Shown piece after piece: positions 6,730 through 7,665 of a stretch of 7,665 nucleotides of DNA. The position numbers and the translations under genes are program-made. The number at the start of each line of letters is the position of its first letter. The first letter of the stretch is position 1. Source of the stretch: JAYRWN01 sp041917975 (GTDB lineage Bacteria > Bacteroidota > Bacteroidia > Chitinophagales > Saprospiraceae); NCBI GenBank assembly GCA_041917975.1, contig JAYRWN010000334.1, forward strand, positions 1-7,665, given 5' to 3'. The notes under the pieces are model-generated. The model saw nothing but the letters and a program-made list of their open reading frames with translations, was not told where the DNA came from and made no database searches.

Positions 6730-7260
6730 TTATTGGTTTAAGACCAGTTCAATATGTGCGGCATGGTGCCGCCCATGCCAGGCATACAGGGCACACACCT
6801 GACCTAAGTAATACGTTTTCTGACTCACGGGATGATAATAGGTGCGTTGCCAATCGTCTTCCGCCATATTCTTTAATAGAACCACCCACCGGTGATGCAA
6901 TGCATCGAGTAAAGTCAGAGAGACATGTGGGGATGTTTTGGCGGTGTCCGGCAGTTTGGCCCACAATTCTTCATCATAAGGTTTGATGGTGGGATGCTCC
7001 TCCGTCAAGGTCCATTTAAAACGCAAATACGCATTCATATGGCTATCCGGCAAATGATGGATCACTTGTCTCACCGTCCAACCACCCGGCCGGTAAGGGG
7101 TATCCAGGTCCTCTTCGCTTAGCCGTTGCATCAACATGCCAATTTGGCCGGGCAACACGGCAATTTCTGCTATCCACCGGAATAATTCTTCTTTAGTCCA
7201 CGTATCAGGCGCCACAAATTTTCCGACTGGAAAACGCAATTGATCAAGGTTAGTTGTCAT
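6730..7260 (-). CDS. DinB-fold, YfiT/BstA-type putative bacillithiol S-transferase
   Basis: This is a probable metal-binding DinB/YfiT-superfamily protein. The closest characterised relatives (B. subtilis YfiT, S. aureus BstA) have been assigned as thiol transferases using bacillithiol. From the ATG at 7258-7260 the product is 176 residues, the usual family size. The characteristic blocks are LRFPVGKF at 8-15, TPYRPGGWTVRQVIHH at 54-69, DSHMNAYLRFKWTLTEE at 72-88, IKPYDEELWAKLPD at 92-105, and WHGRHHAAHIELVL at 161-174. Expected metal ligands by analogy with YfiT are H69, H162 and H166, all present. A GTG 17 codons upstream (7309-7311) would add a non-conserved, hydrophobic extension, so I reject it. 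No Shine-Dalgarno is visible. It is the first gene of a likely bstA-mgtC-M20 operon and is divergent from the gene at 7467. Family is firm; thiol substrate is inferred. Confidence 0.9.
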   Translation of the reverse strand: MTTNLDQLRFPVGKFVAPDTWTKEELFRWIAEIAVLPGQIGMLMQRLSEEDLDTPYRPGGWTVRQVIHHLPDSHMNAYLRFKWTLTEEHPTIKPYDEELWAKLPDTAKTSPHVSLTLLDALHHRWVVLLKNMAEDDWQRTYYHPVSQKTYYLGQVCALYAWHGRHHAAHIELVLNQ

Positions 7261-7466
7261 TACTGTTGATACTATTATTGATAGGGGGAGAAAGATAGTA
7301 CAATTGTGCACTCGTTTTTAAAGTTCAACATCAAATGATTCCAAAAAATAATCGGTTATTGATCTAAATCATCCTGTTTTCCTGATCATAATTACACATA
7401 TATTACCAGTAATGTAAAACCTTTGTCCCGAATTATACATTATTAAAGTTAATAATTAGAACTGTT
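7261..7466. other. Divergent intergenic region, promoters expected
   Basis: This gap separates the minus-strand bstA-like gene from the plus-strand gene at 7467 and must hold promoters for both. Bacteroidota sigma factors favour TAnnTTTG. One-mismatch versions occur at 7418-7425 on the plus strand (AACCTTTG, about 42 bases before the ATG) and near 7290-7297 on the minus strand (TATCTTTC), but neither has a clear -33 TTG, so no promoter is called. Two overlapping short palindromes, ACAATTGT (7300-7307) and GTGCAC (7306-7311), are also present. Confidence 0.4.
7439..7456. repeat. 18-base inverted repeat before the start of the 7467 gene
   Basis: ATTATTAA and TTAATAAT are perfect complementary 8-base arms around a 2-base centre (AG). 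The repeat ends 10 bases before the ATG at 7467. It could be an operator within the leader of the exported-protein gene. As it is wholly A/T apart from one G, it may also be chance. Confidence 0.4.
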
Positions 7467-7665
7467 ATGAAAGTATTTGGGATAATAAGCTTAAGCCTTG
7501 GTTTCTGGCTGATCGGTTCAACCCTGGAAGCACAATCCGTTTTTGACACCTGGCCAGCCTTGAAAGATTTCCACGGGGTAATGTCACAGACGTTTCACCC
7601 GGCTGAAGAGGGGAATCTGGCTCCCATAAAAGCCCGTTCGCTGGAAATGTATGATAAAGCCATGG
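7467..7665 (+). CDS. Exported protein of unknown function (3'-truncated by window edge)
   Basis: The frame from ATG at 7467-7469 stays open to the right edge (66 full codons), so only the N-terminus is seen. Residues 1-23 form a clear Sec signal peptide: Lys at 2, a hydrophobic core at 3-17, and a probable cleavage near LEAQ/S (residues 20-24). No lipobox Cys is present, so the product is probably soluble periplasmic. The mature start contains WPALKDFHGVMSQTFHP (29-45) followed by AEEGNLAPIKARS (46-58), with His36, His44 and Glu47/Glu48 close together. I recall similar WP-LK-FH-VMSQTFHP-EEGN sequences in uncharacterised Bacteroidota proteins but cannot name a function. The gene reads as mostly helical so far. 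No Shine-Dalgarno is seen. The signal peptide and sustained frame make it a real gene; its role is unknown. Confidence 0.78.
   Translation, partial: MKVFGIISLSLGFWLIGSTLEAQSVFDTWPALKDFHGVMSQTFHPAEEGNLAPIKARSLEMYDKAM

Noticed and set aside
7261..7311. GTG at 7309-7311 as the start of the bstA-like gene.
   Set aside because: The extra 17 residues are not family-like; the ATG at 7260 gives the standard length and the N-terminal block LRFPVGKF close to the start.

Overview
The window looks like ordinary chromosomal DNA from a member of the Bacteroidota. This rests on moderate to low GC, AT-rich gaps between genes, mostly absent Shine-Dalgarno sequences (only the RNR gene shows a clear one), signal peptides ending in A-Q, and protein families typical of that phylum. 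Genus cannot be read from the sequence. I see no mobile element, CRISPR array, tRNA, rRNA or toxin/antitoxin pair.

Layout, left to right. (1) Positions 1-1316, plus strand: the 3' part of a Gfo/Idh/MocA-type oxidoreductase gene whose reading frame is open to the left edge, so its true start lies outside. (2) 1317-1777: an AT-rich convergent gap with a strong intrinsic terminator (about 1703-1741) serving the minus-strand gene that ends there. (3) 1778-4345, minus: nrdJ, a complete adenosylcobalamin-dependent (class II) ribonucleotide reductase of 855 aa. (4) 4346-4751: a 406-base AT-rich leader region upstream of nrdJ with two perfect, inverted DnaA-box matches, a possible NrdR-like box, long T tracts and two small inverted repeats. 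(5) 4752-7260, minus: three co-directional genes, transcribed bstA/yfiT-like, then mgtC/sapB-like, then an exported AbgB-like M20 peptidase. The first two are separated by only about 9 bases and the third follows after about 52, so they are probably an operon. (6) 7261-7466: a divergent intergenic region. (7) 7467-7665, plus: the 5' end of an exported protein of unknown function that runs off the window.

Functionally, the nrdJ locus makes deoxyribonucleotides using vitamin B12. The bstA-mgtC-M20 cluster combines a thiol-transferase-type DinB-fold protein, a small five-helix membrane protein and a periplasmic or secreted amidohydrolase. No shared pathway is obvious, although a stress or detoxification theme is possible.

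I did not find a clearly novel multi-gene system. The signal I would follow first is regulatory: the inverted DnaA-box pair 131 bases upstream of the RNR start codon. It recalls the DnaA control known for E. coli nrdAB, but here it sits before a class II enzyme.
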